From CBFIHN01 sp965662575 (lineage in GTDB: Bacteria > Pseudomonadota > Gammaproteobacteria > Francisellales > CACEW01), in the NCBI GenBank assembly GCA_965662575.1, contig CBFIHN010000038.1, positions 1 to 15,884 on the forward strand: a DNA stretch of 15,884 bases. The letters are read 5' to 3'. Positions within the stretch are counted from its first letter, which is position 1, and each line of letters starts with the position of its first letter. Under the pieces are notes generated by a model, which was not told the DNA's origin, made no database searches, and worked only from the letters and a program-made list of their open reading frames with translations. Positions 1-6,856 of the stretch are shown here, piece after piece. Position numbers and translations under genes: made by a program.

Positions 1-47
1 TTTTTCCCCTAGCCATCATTCGCCATAAACCAGTTTGCAGCGGTCCT
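1..47 (-). mobile_element. Terminal fragment of MITE/IS-like element (left edge)
   Basis: The first 47 bases align without gaps to the reverse complement of the left end of the element at 15514-15654. By eye 34 of 47 positions match (about 72%), and most differences are transitions. The shared core includes ATAAACCAG followed by a variant of TTGCAACAG. The outer tip lies at about position 47, and the rest of the element is outside the window. It ends 39 bp before the start of the 531-aa gene, so that gene sits directly beside an insertion. With only one end visible, target duplication and full length cannot be assessed. Confidence 0.6.
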
Positions 48-86
48 ATAATTAATTTTGTTTATAACTATGAAAAGGATCCAGTT

Positions 87-1682
87 ATGTCTTGTAATGT
101 AGGTGATCTTACTGAGCCAGAGGATCATAACAATCTACTTCAAAAAAAAGATTGTTTAGCCCTGTCCCTCCCCGGAAAGGATGAGCCTAATTGCTTACCA
201 TTAGAAAATACAACAAATATCTGTGCAGTAACGTATAACCTTGACAATAAAACCCTCACCGATAAACAAGTTGAAGGTATTACCAATGTAGTTTTTCCTC
301 AGGGAGATAGAGGCGATAAGCGGCCAGAAATAGCCTTGTTTAGTTTTCAAGAGGCAAAAAATAGTCATTGGGAAAATGCAAGTATTGCACAACGTATTGC
401 TGATAAAACAGATGATTATATCTGTATTTATCAAGATGGGTTGACGGTTGCAACGAAGTGGTATGAAGGTCTTAGTTGCAACAGTTCACAGACGCAAATC
501 GCTGTTTTAGTTAGAAAAGATTGCTTGTCCCAATATAAGGTTGATTATAAGTGTCATAAGCCTTCGAGTGCAAGAAAACGCAATAAAGGCGGGTTGCAAG
601 TGACGCTAAATACGCCTCAAGGCGCGTTGAGTTTTGCGGGTGCGCATCTTGAGTCTAATGATAAAGGTAAGCATGAGAATACGCGAGTTAATCAGTTTCA
701 AGCATTACATAACATAACAAATGAGAAAAATGTCATTATCTCTGGTGATCTCAATACTCGTTGGTGTGAATGTCCTAGAGAAAATCTCGATGGTAACAAT
801 TCGATTACGTTTGAGAATAAATATTACATAGAACCAGCAGATGACAAGACCATAAAAAAAATAAGTGAGTTGGGATATAGCAATAAAACAACAGAAGAAA
901 CTTACCGAGGGCCAATGCAGCTAACTAACAAACCAGATGGTAGTAGGGAAGAGGTCATCAGACATAAAAACACTAAGAATGGTCGTAATTATCCAGATTT
1001 TGGTGCTTTGGATCATAATTTGATTTGTTCTAAATCTGGTTCTGGTTTGTCGGTTAAAGCCATCAACACCCAGGTTGATAAGAATAATAATTTAAGTGAT
1101 CATAAAATGGTCAAAAGTGCTATTCAATTATCAGGTTCATGCAAGGAGTCTCCTGACGCGGCGATATGGAGTGTCGTTGGATTGGAGGCTGAAAAGCAAT
1201 ATTACCGTCGTTGGTATAATCAAATTTATGTTTTGAATACACTTTTAAGTCATTTCAGGCATGTCAGGTCTGTTTGGGATTTAAGCCTGACCGGGTTGAG
1301 GCTTAGAAAGCAGCAAGCGGCTGTTAATTTGTATGAAAAAGTTGCTCAAGCCATGCAGTCAGAGGATAGACAAAACGCCTTAATTGGACTCTATCAAAAT
1401 AAACAAATCTCCTTTGAAGGTTTGGTATGTTTAAATCGTATGAACCATGATAAAGGCCAAGAAATAGACAAAGATAGATCGGTTTGCTTAGCTCCTCAAG
1501 ATCTATTGGCAGCAGTTGAGACAAGCAAAGCCTGTGACAATAAAATTTATCCGTGTGATCAGGCATTATGCCGACAGCTGGGAGAGCTAAAGCAACAGGA
1601 AATCAATATATACAAATGCGCTAGAGCTGTTTTTGATCATATGCTTGAAGAGGTGAATGGGTGGTTTGTGCCGACAGCGTAA
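87..1682 (+). CDS. Endonuclease/exonuclease/phosphatase (EEP) family protein, inositol 5-phosphatase-like, effector candidate
   Basis: The 531-aa protein has a metal-dependent phosphodiesterase/phosphatase domain over about residues 44-348. Family landmarks appear in order: N51 in TYNLDN, E89 in FSFQEAK, KGGL at 167-170, H187 in GAHLES, GDLNTR at 220-225 (D221, N223), FGALDHNLI with D309/H310, and LSDHKMV with D338/H339. The GDLN-R, AHL and SDHK signatures resemble inositol polyphosphate 5-phosphatases more than DNA repair enzymes such as Xth. Residues about 350-531 are mostly helical-looking, Cys-containing and not recognised. No signal peptide or membrane segment is seen. AAAGGA at 73-78 supports the ATG at 87. 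The gene is visibly AT-richer than its neighbours (17 G+C in the 60 bases from 841) and abuts a mobile-element end, which suggests acquisition by transfer. Substrate (phosphoinositide, sphingomyelin or nucleic acid) is not decidable here. EEP fold is fairly sure; an effector role is inference. Confidence 0.75.
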   Translation: MSCNVGDLTEPEDHNNLLQKKDCLALSLPGKDEPNCLPLENTTNICAVTYNLDNKTLTDKQVEGITNVVFPQGDRGDKRPEIALFSFQEAKNSHWENASIAQRIADKTDDYICIYQDGLTVATKWYEGLSCNSSQTQIAVLVRKDCLSQYKVDYKCHKPSSARKRNKGGLQVTLNTPQGALSFAGAHLESNDKGKHENTRVNQFQALHNITNEKNVIISGDLNTRWCECPRENLDGNNSITFENKYYIEPADDKTIKKISELGYSNKTTEETYRGPMQLTNKPDGSREEVIRHKNTKNGRNYPDFGALDHNLICSKSGSGLSVKAINTQVDKNNNLSDHKMVKSAIQLSGSCKESPDAAIWSVVGLEAEKQYYRRWYNQIYVLNTLLSHFRHVRSVWDLSLTGLRLRKQQAAVNLYEKVAQAMQSEDRQNALIGLYQNKQISFEGLVCLNRMNHDKGQEIDKDRSVCLAPQDLLAAVETSKACDNKIYPCDQALCRQLGELKQQEINIYKCARAVFDHMLEEVNGWFVPTA

Positions 1683-1728
1683 TGAATTTTAGTTTATAAT
1701 GGCAGAGCATGGTTTTGGTGGTTGAGAA

Positions 1729-2520
1729 ATGAAACAGTTAAAAGATTGTATTGTATTAATTACAGGTGCGTCTAGCGGTATTGGCCAGGCTTGTGCTGTG
1801 CATTTTGCTAGGGCAGGTGCACATCTGATTTTGGCCGCAAGACGGTTAGAGCGGTTGCAGAAATTAAAAATAAGCTTGGAGCAGAAATATGCTGTCAAAG
1901 TTCTTCCTATTGAGTTGAATGTTTGTGACAAAACGGCAGTTGAGTCTTGTTTATCAGGGCTTGCCGTAGAGTGGCAAGCTATCGATTATGTGATTAATAA
2001 TGCAGGCTTGGCATTGACAACCGATAAATTACAGCATGGCAAGCCTGCTGATTGGGATACAATGATCGATACCAATATCAAAGGTTTGTTATATGTCACC
2101 CGTGCGGTGGTTCCTGGGATGATTGTGCGCCAGTCAGGTCATATCATTAATATCGGTTCCATTGCGGGGTCAGCAGCATATGGTGGTGGTAATGTCTACT
2201 GTGCGACAAAGCATGCCGTGCAGGCGATTTCTGATGTATTGCGAATTGATTTACTAGGCAGTCATGTGCGGGTGACGAATGTTAAACCAGGTATGGTGCA
2301 GACTGAGTTCAGTAAGGTTCGCTGGGGTGATCAGAAAAAATCAGATGCTTTTTATGCAGGGACAAAGCCTCTTCTTGCTGATGATATCGCGCGCTCCGTG
2401 GTTTTTTGTGCTCAACAGCCAGACTATGTCACCATTTCTGATATGACGGTTGTGCCGACGATCCAAGCCGATGCAAACCATGTTTTCAGTGAAGGTAAAT
2501 TAAGCGCAATGTTTGATTAA
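1729..2520 (+). CDS. Short-chain dehydrogenase/reductase, YdfG-like
   Basis: The 263-aa protein is a classical SDR oxidoreductase of a single Rossmann domain. The cofactor motif TGASSGIG is at 12-19 and NNAG at 90-93. The catalytic tetrad is N116, S144, Y157 and K161 (VYCATK), and PG lies at 187-188. Arginines after strand 2 (AARR, 36-39) suggest NADP(H). The segments INNAGLAL, DWDTMIDTN and GHIINIGSIAGS closely follow E. coli YdfG, which reduces 3-hydroxy acid/malonic semialdehyde-type substrates and oxidises L-allo-threonine and serine. Substrate here is therefore a guess. Length is close to the roughly 250 aa of the family. It begins 46 bp after the EEP gene. A TATAAT at 1695-1700 could be a -10 box but lacks a clear -35, and the ribosome site (GAG) is weak. 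No obvious functional link to either neighbour is seen. Confidence 0.88.
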   Translation: MKQLKDCIVLITGASSGIGQACAVHFARAGAHLILAARRLERLQKLKISLEQKYAVKVLPIELNVCDKTAVESCLSGLAVEWQAIDYVINNAGLALTTDKLQHGKPADWDTMIDTNIKGLLYVTRAVVPGMIVRQSGHIINIGSIAGSAAYGGGNVYCATKHAVQAISDVLRIDLLGSHVRVTNVKPGMVQTEFSKVRWGDQKKSDAFYAGTKPLLADDIARSVVFCAQQPDYVTISDMTVVPTIQADANHVFSEGKLSAMFD

Positions 2521-2856
2521 TCGTCATGCATCTGCGGCATTTCAAACAGTGGGCCAGTTTTTGGAGAGCATTATTAAGCTATCGTGATTTTGGTTAGTCA
2601 AGATATGTTCATAAAATATGACTGTGAGTTATGATGTGGACATTCATTGATTGTTAAGTGCGTTTACCCTGACAAGCTTCCAGCTGAAATTGTATCTTCA
2701 ATCTAATAGTGATAGCTTACCACCAGTAATGGAATGAATTAATCTGTTAGCTTAACAACTAAAATGCTTAGCTGATAAAGTCAATACTTGAAAATCTCTA
2801 AATTGGGAAGATTTTTTTATCATTTCCTAGATAAATTTTAAGAGGTAATATGCACT
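2521..2856. other. 336-bp intergenic region, no gene recognised
   Basis: All reading frames on both strands are broken into short pieces. The longest plus-strand ATG frame noticed (from 2526) is 23 codons without a good ribosome site. Apart from a weak hairpin with a T-run at 2791-2818, nothing recognisable is seen. The stretch may hold the capB promoter or remains of a lost gene. Confidence 0.5.
2791..2818 (+). terminator. Weak AT-rich hairpin plus T-run
   Basis: AAAATCT at 2791-2797 pairs with AGATTTT at 2809-2815 (7 bp, 11-nt loop), and the T-run continues to 2818. The stem has a single G-C pair, so it would be a weak intrinsic terminator. It lies 38 bp upstream of the capB start and 270 bp after the SDR gene. 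It could end SDR transcription or just be AT-rich leader sequence. Confidence 0.3.
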
Positions 2857-3654
2857 ATGTGGTGGCAGGATTTACAAATAGGCATTTATATTGCTGTTAT
2901 TCTGGGCATGATTATTTTAACGTTGCTGATTGAGGCGGTTATTCATCGGTATCGTCTTAGAAAAATTCCTATTCGTATCCATGTTAATGGTACGCGCGGA
3001 AAATCCAGTGTTGCTCGTTTAATTGGCGCCGGCTTGCGCGCGGGTGGTATTTCTACTTGCACTAAAACGACAGGCACTTTGGCTCGTTTTATTGATACGG
3101 AGGGTAATGAGGAGCCAATTTATCGAATGGGTCATACGAATGTGATTGAGCAAGTGGGGGTAGTAAAAAAAACCACCAAGCTTAAAGCCGAAGCCTTGGT
3201 CATTGAATGTATGGCTTTGCAGCCATTGTTACAATCCTTATGTGAGTTAAAACTAGTACGTTCAACCCATGGAGTTTTAACCAATGCGCGTCCAGATCAC
3301 CTTGATGTTATGGGGCCACTAGAAGAAGATGTAGCGTTGGCTATGGCGGGTACTATGCCGATTAGGGGAAAATTTTTCACTTGCGAACAGAAGCATTTGT
3401 CGATTTTTAATTATGCGGCAAAGGATCGCCAATCGACAGTTTTTCCAATTAAATCCAGTGATATTACGGCAATTAGTGATGATGAAATGTCTCAATTTTC
3501 CTACCAAGAATTTAAAGAAAATGTTGCTTTAGCTTTAAAGGTTTGTCAAAGTGTCGGCGTGAGTCGTCAAGTTGCACTAACGGGGATGTACCAGGCAACA
3601 CCAGATCCTGGGGCCATGAGCATCTATACGTTGAACTACAAAAATCATCAATAG
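2857..3654 (+). pseudogene. capB: CapB/PgsB poly-gamma-glutamate synthase, C-terminally truncated
   Basis: This is the amino-terminal two thirds of the ATP-dependent ligase that polymerises glutamate for poly-gamma-glutamate capsule (a Mur-ligase relative). An N-terminal membrane anchor lies at about residues 7-29. The P-loop GTRGKSS is at 45-51, followed by KTTGT at 70-74, ECMA at 117-120, NARPDHLDVMGP at 143-154 and PDPGAM at 249-254. Residues up to about 258 follow Bacillus PgsB closely. The frame then runs through a few unrelated codons to a stop at 265 aa, against about 390-405 aa in the family. The missing part is the Mur-ligase C-terminal domain, normally needed to close over the amino-acid substrate, so activity is unlikely. 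Downstream sequence in another frame belongs to a different capsule gene. AGAGG at 2841-2845 is the likely ribosome site, 11 nt from the ATG. Confidence 0.82.
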
Positions 3655-4061
3655 CAAAAGACCAACATGTCAGTGCTTATGTTAATGTCGGTGGTGGTAT
3701 GGCTTCGATTGGGCTAAAAAAAATAAAAGGTGCTAAAGACCTTCATATTACCCCACATTCATTAATCACTGGAGTCATCACTAAAATGCCGATTGCCTTG
3801 GTTAATCGAGATTCAGTGGCCATTCGTTATCTCAAGAAAGGTGTGCCGGTCATCAATGTTCATAATATTGGTCACATATTAATGAATGAATATGGTTTCC
3901 CTGTGGCGCCTAAAATTGAACCGTTAATTGGATCAGGTGCTCTATTCCATCATAAGGAATATCGCACATGGCTTGCTATTTTGGCCCTGGCATTAGATAT
4001 CTTAGCCTTCATCATCATTGCTCTGATATCACGAAAGTATATGATTCGCTATAAAAGCTGA
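3627..4061 (+). pseudogene. C-terminal remnant of PgsW-type poly-gamma-glutamate system protein
   Basis: An open frame shifted relative to capB encodes about 140 residues. They contain AYVNVGGGMASIG, then KKGVPVINVHNIGHIL, YGFPVAPKIEPL and GSGALF, and a final hydrophobic helix followed by a basic tail (SRKYMIRYKS). The VN-GG-ASIG and GVP-N-YG-P pattern is that of the carboxyl end of the PgsW/poly-gamma-glutamate system protein found in some CapB-CapC loci, including Francisella-type ones (from memory of the family, not a search). The usual amino-terminal part is absent and there is no credible start codon or ribosome site. The same frame continues upstream to 3543 only as an out-of-frame shadow of capB. 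The junction with capB is near 3630. The whole of capC and the start of this gene appear to have been deleted. The family call is moderately sure; the remnant status is firm if the family is right. Confidence 0.65.
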
Positions 4062-4071
4062 GGTTTTTTCC

Positions 4072-4095
4072 TGCCAGATTAAGTTTGAGCTGGCA
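4072..4095. other. Inverted repeat downstream of tRNA-Val
   Basis: TGCCAG (4072-4077) and CTGGCA (4090-4095) form a perfect 6-bp stem with a 12-nt loop. It begins 14 nt beyond the CCA end of the tRNA and 10 nt past the PgsW remnant stop. Neither strand has a T-run immediately after the stem, so a standard intrinsic terminator is not supported. It could aid 3' processing or be a degenerate bidirectional terminator. Confidence 0.3.
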
Positions 4096-4109
4096 ATATG
4101 CCTTAATAC

Positions 4110-4186
4110 TGGTAGGCACGATTGGATTTGAACCAACGACCCCCACCATGTCAAGGTGGTGCTCTAACCAACTGAGCTACGCGCCT
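4110..4186 (-). tRNA. tRNA-Val (GAC)
   Basis: The 77-nt gene folds as a full cloverleaf. The acceptor is AGGCGCG paired with CGTGCCT (one G-U) and the D arm is GCTC/GAGC. The anticodon stem is CCACC/GGTGG around loop TTGACAT, which gives anticodon GAC (codon GUC). The T arm is GTTGG/CCAAT with TTCAAAT, and the discriminator A is followed by an encoded CCA. The D-to-T-arm body is nearly identical to enterobacterial tRNA-Val(GAC), while the acceptor differs. It stands alone, opposite in strand to the genes on both sides. Its 3' end faces the capsule remnant and the insertion-bearing side. Confidence 0.96.
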
Positions 4187-4198
4187 AAAGAGCCCGTA

Positions 4199-4226
4199 AT
4201 TATATACTATCTTTTTTGAGATACAA
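4199..4226 (-). promoter_or_regulatory. Sigma70-type promoter of tRNA-Val
   Basis: On the minus strand TTGTAT (4226-4221) and a consensus TATAAT (4204-4199) are separated by 16 bp. The GC-rich stretch ACGGGC follows just before the expected start site, about 12 nt ahead of the mature tRNA. A G+C-rich discriminator is typical of stringently controlled stable-RNA promoters. Confidence 0.65.
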
Positions 4227-4275
4227 GTGGTCTAATAAGTTTGTTTCAATTGATCTTTAGGATTCTCAAAATACT

Positions 4276-4539
4276 ATGTCAACTTTATTGCTTGCCCATA
4301 TACTGATCTATGTTGCTGCAGTGTTAGGTGCTTCTGCTGCATTGCCTCAAATTGTCAAAATTTTACGAACTAAAGATGCTAAGGCGATTTCCTATGGCTT
4401 TCTCATGATTCGTTTGATTGCTTTTGTTCTATTTATGGTTGCAATTATCTTAACTGGTCATCTCTTTATGGCGATTAGCTATGTCATTATCATTGTCGCC
4501 AATTTAGTTATTTTGGTATTGAAGCTTAAGTTTGGTTAG
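4276..4539 (+). CDS. SemiSWEET-type sugar transporter (PQ-loop protein)
   Basis: The 87-aa, strongly hydrophobic protein has three predicted membrane helices (about 5-24, 40-60 and 63-84). The PQ motif lies in ALPQIVKILRTKDAKAISYG (residues 22-41), at the end of helix 1. This length and layout match bacterial SemiSWEETs, which dimerise in the inner membrane and pass sugars by facilitated diffusion. Which sugar is moved cannot be read from the sequence. AGGA at 4259-4262 is 13 nt from the ATG, so the ribosome site is weak. Its stop codon (4537-4539) lies 6 nt before the preferred tgt start, so the two are probably co-transcribed. In many gammaproteobacteria queA sits at this place. Confidence 0.82.
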   Translation: MSTLLLAHILIYVAAVLGASAALPQIVKILRTKDAKAISYGFLMIRLIAFVLFMVAIILTGHLFMAISYVIIIVANLVILVLKLKFG

Positions 4540-4545
4540 TTGCCG

Positions 4546-5661
4546 ATGCATTTTCAATTAAAAAAGAGTTCACATGCTGCGCGTCTTGGGCAACTGCAGT
4601 TTGATCGGGGTATGGTTGATACACCAGCCTTTATGCCAGTAGGTACCTACGGTACGGTGAAAGGTGTGACGCGAGAAGAAATTCAGGCAACCGGTGCGCA
4701 AATTATTTTAGGGAATACTTTCCATTTGATGTTGCGCCCAGGCACTGAAATTATCAAAGCACATGGTGATTTGCATGACTTTATGCAGTGGCCAGGGCCG
4801 ATTTTGACCGACTCTGGTGGTTTCCAAGTCTTTAGTCTGGGAGCTTTGCGTAAAATTAGCGAGCAGGGTGTGAGCTTTCGCTCGCCGGTCAATGGGCAAA
4901 AAGTTTTTTTATCGCCAGAAGTATCGATGCAAGTGCAGCGCGATTTGGGTTCAGATATTGTGATGATCTTTGATGAGTGTACGCCATATCCTGCGACGGA
5001 AACCGAGGCACGCTTATCAATGGAGATGTCATTACGTTGGGCCAAGCGTAGTAAAGAGGCGCATGGTAATAATCCAGCTGCATTATTTGGCATTGTTCAA
5101 GGTGGTATGTATGGTCACTTACGTCAAGCCTCGGCAAAAGGTTTGATTGATATTGGGTTTGACGGTTATGCCATTGGTGGTTTATCAGTTGGTGAGCCTA
5201 AGGATTTAATGCTGCAAGTGCTCGAGCATACGACGCCCTTATTACCGCAAGATAAGCCGCGCTATCTCATGGGCGTTGGTAAGCCTGAAGATTTGGTCGA
5301 AGGTGTTCGTCGTGGTGTCGATATGTTTGACTGTGTGATGCCTTCCCGTAATGCCCGCAACGGACACTTATTTACTTCGGAGGGTGTGGTCAAGCTGCGT
5401 AATAGCAATAATAAAAACGATACGAGACCAATTGAAGAGGGTTGTGAGTGTTACACCTGTCAAAACTATTCACGGGCTTATTTACATCATTTAGATAAGT
5501 GCAAAGAAATGCTGGGCCCACGTTTAAATACAATTCATAATATCCATTACTATCAGAAGTTGATGCGTGATATTCGTCATGCGCTCGCCGAAGATCGCTT
5601 TGAACAATTAGTGCAAAACTTCTATGCTCAGCGTGGGCTAGCAGTTCCTGGTGTTTGGTGA
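4546..5661 (+). CDS. tgt: Queuine tRNA-guanine transglycosylase
   Basis: This cytoplasmic TIM-barrel enzyme exchanges G34 of GUN-anticodon tRNAs (Asp, Asn, His, Tyr) for preQ1 on the queuosine pathway. Numbering from the ATG at 4546 gives 371 aa, close to E. coli (375). D89 in ILTDSGGFQ and the nucleophile D262 in DMFDCVMP are present. The zinc ligands C300, C302, C305 and H331 are in place (CECYTC and NTIHN). The ATG was chosen because MHFQL aligns with the E. coli MKFEL start; an in-frame TTG at 4540 directly after the SemiSWEET stop is an alternative. The TGA overlaps the next gene's ATG by one base, which points to translational coupling. All key residues are intact. Confidence 0.97.
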   Translation: MHFQLKKSSHAARLGQLQFDRGMVDTPAFMPVGTYGTVKGVTREEIQATGAQIILGNTFHLMLRPGTEIIKAHGDLHDFMQWPGPILTDSGGFQVFSLGALRKISEQGVSFRSPVNGQKVFLSPEVSMQVQRDLGSDIVMIFDECTPYPATETEARLSMEMSLRWAKRSKEAHGNNPAALFGIVQGGMYGHLRQASAKGLIDIGFDGYAIGGLSVGEPKDLMLQVLEHTTPLLPQDKPRYLMGVGKPEDLVEGVRRGVDMFDCVMPSRNARNGHLFTSEGVVKLRNSNNKNDTRPIEEGCECYTCQNYSRAYLHHLDKCKEMLGPRLNTIHNIHYYQKLMRDIRHALAEDRFEQLVQNFYAQRGLAVPGVW

Positions 5662-6395
5662 TGGCCTCAGGGAAAATACTTTGCAAGCGTGTGGGTATCA
5701 TATTAGCAGTTATCTTGATCATTTTTCTGCTTGGTCCTATGTATGTATTATTAAGTGGTCAAGTGAAACTCGGGCAAAATTGGCGGACGGCTAATCGCGC
5801 TTCAAGTGGGGCGCTGAACCCATATGGCCTTCAGCATCAGGCAGCCATTGTGCTGCTCGATGCCCCAGCATTTAATTGGCGAGGTATGTTTAGTGTTCAT
5901 ACCTGGCTGGCTACTAAGGTCGCCAATAGTCAACAATACACTGTTTATCAGGTGCTTGGATGGAATCGTTGGCGACGTTTGCCTTATGTCAATGTTTCTT
6001 TTGGTGCGGCTGATCACTTTTGGTTTGGTTATCGTCCAGAGGTTGTGAGTCTTGTTACCGGCAAAAAGGCAGTCAAGTTAATACCTAACATCAGGCAGGC
6101 AGTACGCCGTTATCCTTATGCTGATCGCTACTGGGCATGGCCGGGGCCAAATAGCAATACTTTTATCGGCTATATCCTGCAACAAGTCCCACAGCTGGGT
6201 ATGCAAATGCCTTACAATGCATTGGGTCGTGATTTTACGCCGCAGTTCCATTGGCCTGACTTTTCATTGTGGGGTATATTCGGCTACCACTTGAGTGCAA
6301 ATAGCTTTTATATTAATTTCCTGGGGTTGAATTTGGGGCTTTCTTGGCAGCCAAAAGGTTTCATTATCCCTGGACTAGGGTTCATCAATTTGTGA
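5661..6395 (+). CDS. DUF3750-type membrane-anchored protein of unknown function
   Basis: The 244-aa protein starts at the ATG that overlaps the tgt stop (TGATG); a TTG at 5655 is less likely. After a basic start, residues about 10-32 form one membrane helix, with the rest probably periplasmic. Conserved-looking features are GWNRWRRLPY, the aromatic- and Pro-rich segment YWAWPGPNSNTFIGYIL, and QMPYNALGRDF followed by a Gly/Trp/Leu-rich tail. These match the uncharacterised DUF3750 family as remembered, in which the WPGPNSNTF motif is the hallmark. The run of W, P, N and H residues might form an active site, but no function is known. Its place between tgt and yajC is not the usual order and links it to the Sec accessory operon by position only. 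Confidence 0.7.
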   Translation: MASGKILCKRVGIILAVILIIFLLGPMYVLLSGQVKLGQNWRTANRASSGALNPYGLQHQAAIVLLDAPAFNWRGMFSVHTWLATKVANSQQYTVYQVLGWNRWRRLPYVNVSFGAADHFWFGYRPEVVSLVTGKKAVKLIPNIRQAVRRYPYADRYWAWPGPNSNTFIGYILQQVPQLGMQMPYNALGRDFTPQFHWPDFSLWGIFGYHLSANSFYINFLGLNLGLSWQPKGFIIPGLGFINL

Positions 6396-6401
6396 TCTGG
6401 A

Positions 6402-6418
6402 AGATGACAGCGTCATCT
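6402..6418. other. Perfect hairpin before yajC
   Basis: AGATGAC (6402-6408) and GTCATCT (6412-6418) form a 7-bp stem with a 3-nt loop just after the DUF3750 stop. There is no T-run, so it is not a standard terminator. It may stabilise the 3' end or partly reduce read-through into yajC-secDF. Confidence 0.4.
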
Positions 6419-6468
6419 GCTTCAGGTAAAATCACGCCTCTTTTGACTAGATATGAATGGAGCTTCCC

Positions 6469-6819
6469 ATGAAAAATTTATTGGCCATCTTAGCATTAAT
6501 TGGTCTTAGTAGTCGTGCTTTTGCGGCAGAACCTGCCCCAGCCAATGGCTATGGTTCTTTAATTTTAATTGTCGTTTTTATTGCCATCATGTATTTTTTA
6601 ATGATTCGCCCACAAATGAAGCGTAGCAAAGAGCACCGGCAATTACTAAGTAGCTTAGGGAAGGGTGATGAAGTGGTTACCAATGGCGGTATTGTCGGCA
6701 AAATTGCTAAAGTTGGTGATAACTTTATTGAGGTCACGGTTGCTGAGAATGTTGATATCAAAGTACAAAAGCAAGCTGTTAGTACCGTGCTGCCAAAAGG
6801 GACAGTTAAAAACGCGTAA
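6469..6819 (+). CDS. yajC: Preprotein translocase accessory subunit YajC
   Basis: This small single-span inner-membrane protein associates with SecDF and the SecYEG translocon. The ATG at 6469 is preferred because GGAG (6459-6462) lies 6 nt upstream; an ATG at 6457 overlaps that site. The product is 116 aa, near the E. coli 110. It begins MKNLLAILALIGLSSRAFAA, which looks like a signal-type hydrophobic segment. A membrane helix (LILIVVFIAIMYFLMIRP) and a charged cytoplasmic domain with GDEVVTNGGIVGKI follow, both YajC hallmarks. The first hydrophobic stretch means either a cleaved leader or a second span. It stands 73 bp after the DUF3750 gene and 87 bp before secD. Confidence 0.94.
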   Translation: MKNLLAILALIGLSSRAFAAEPAPANGYGSLILIVVFIAIMYFLMIRPQMKRSKEHRQLLSSLGKGDEVVTNGGIVGKIAKVGDNFIEVTVAENVDIKVQKQAVSTVLPKGTVKNA

Positions 6820-6856
6820 GCTTGATATGCTGCGCTACAATGATTAGAAGCTGCGG

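Noticed and set aside
35..68. Promoter formed by the left element end (TTGCAG at 35-40) and TATAAC (63-68)
   Set aside because: The spacer would be 22 bp, too long for a sigma70 promoter. TATAAT at 47-52 has no suitable -35.
3543..3630. Amino-terminal extension of the PgsW-like frame (open from an ATG at 3543)
   Set aside because: This part overlaps the well-matched CapB frame and reads as its out-of-frame shadow. It lacks a ribosome site and family similarity.
4072..4095. Intrinsic terminator for the tRNA or the capsule remnant
   Set aside because: The stem is perfect but no T-run follows on either strand. It is kept only as an inverted repeat.
4683..5137. Long antisense ORFs opposite tgt
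   Set aside because: They lie entirely inside an intact, highly conserved gene and show no protein-family features.
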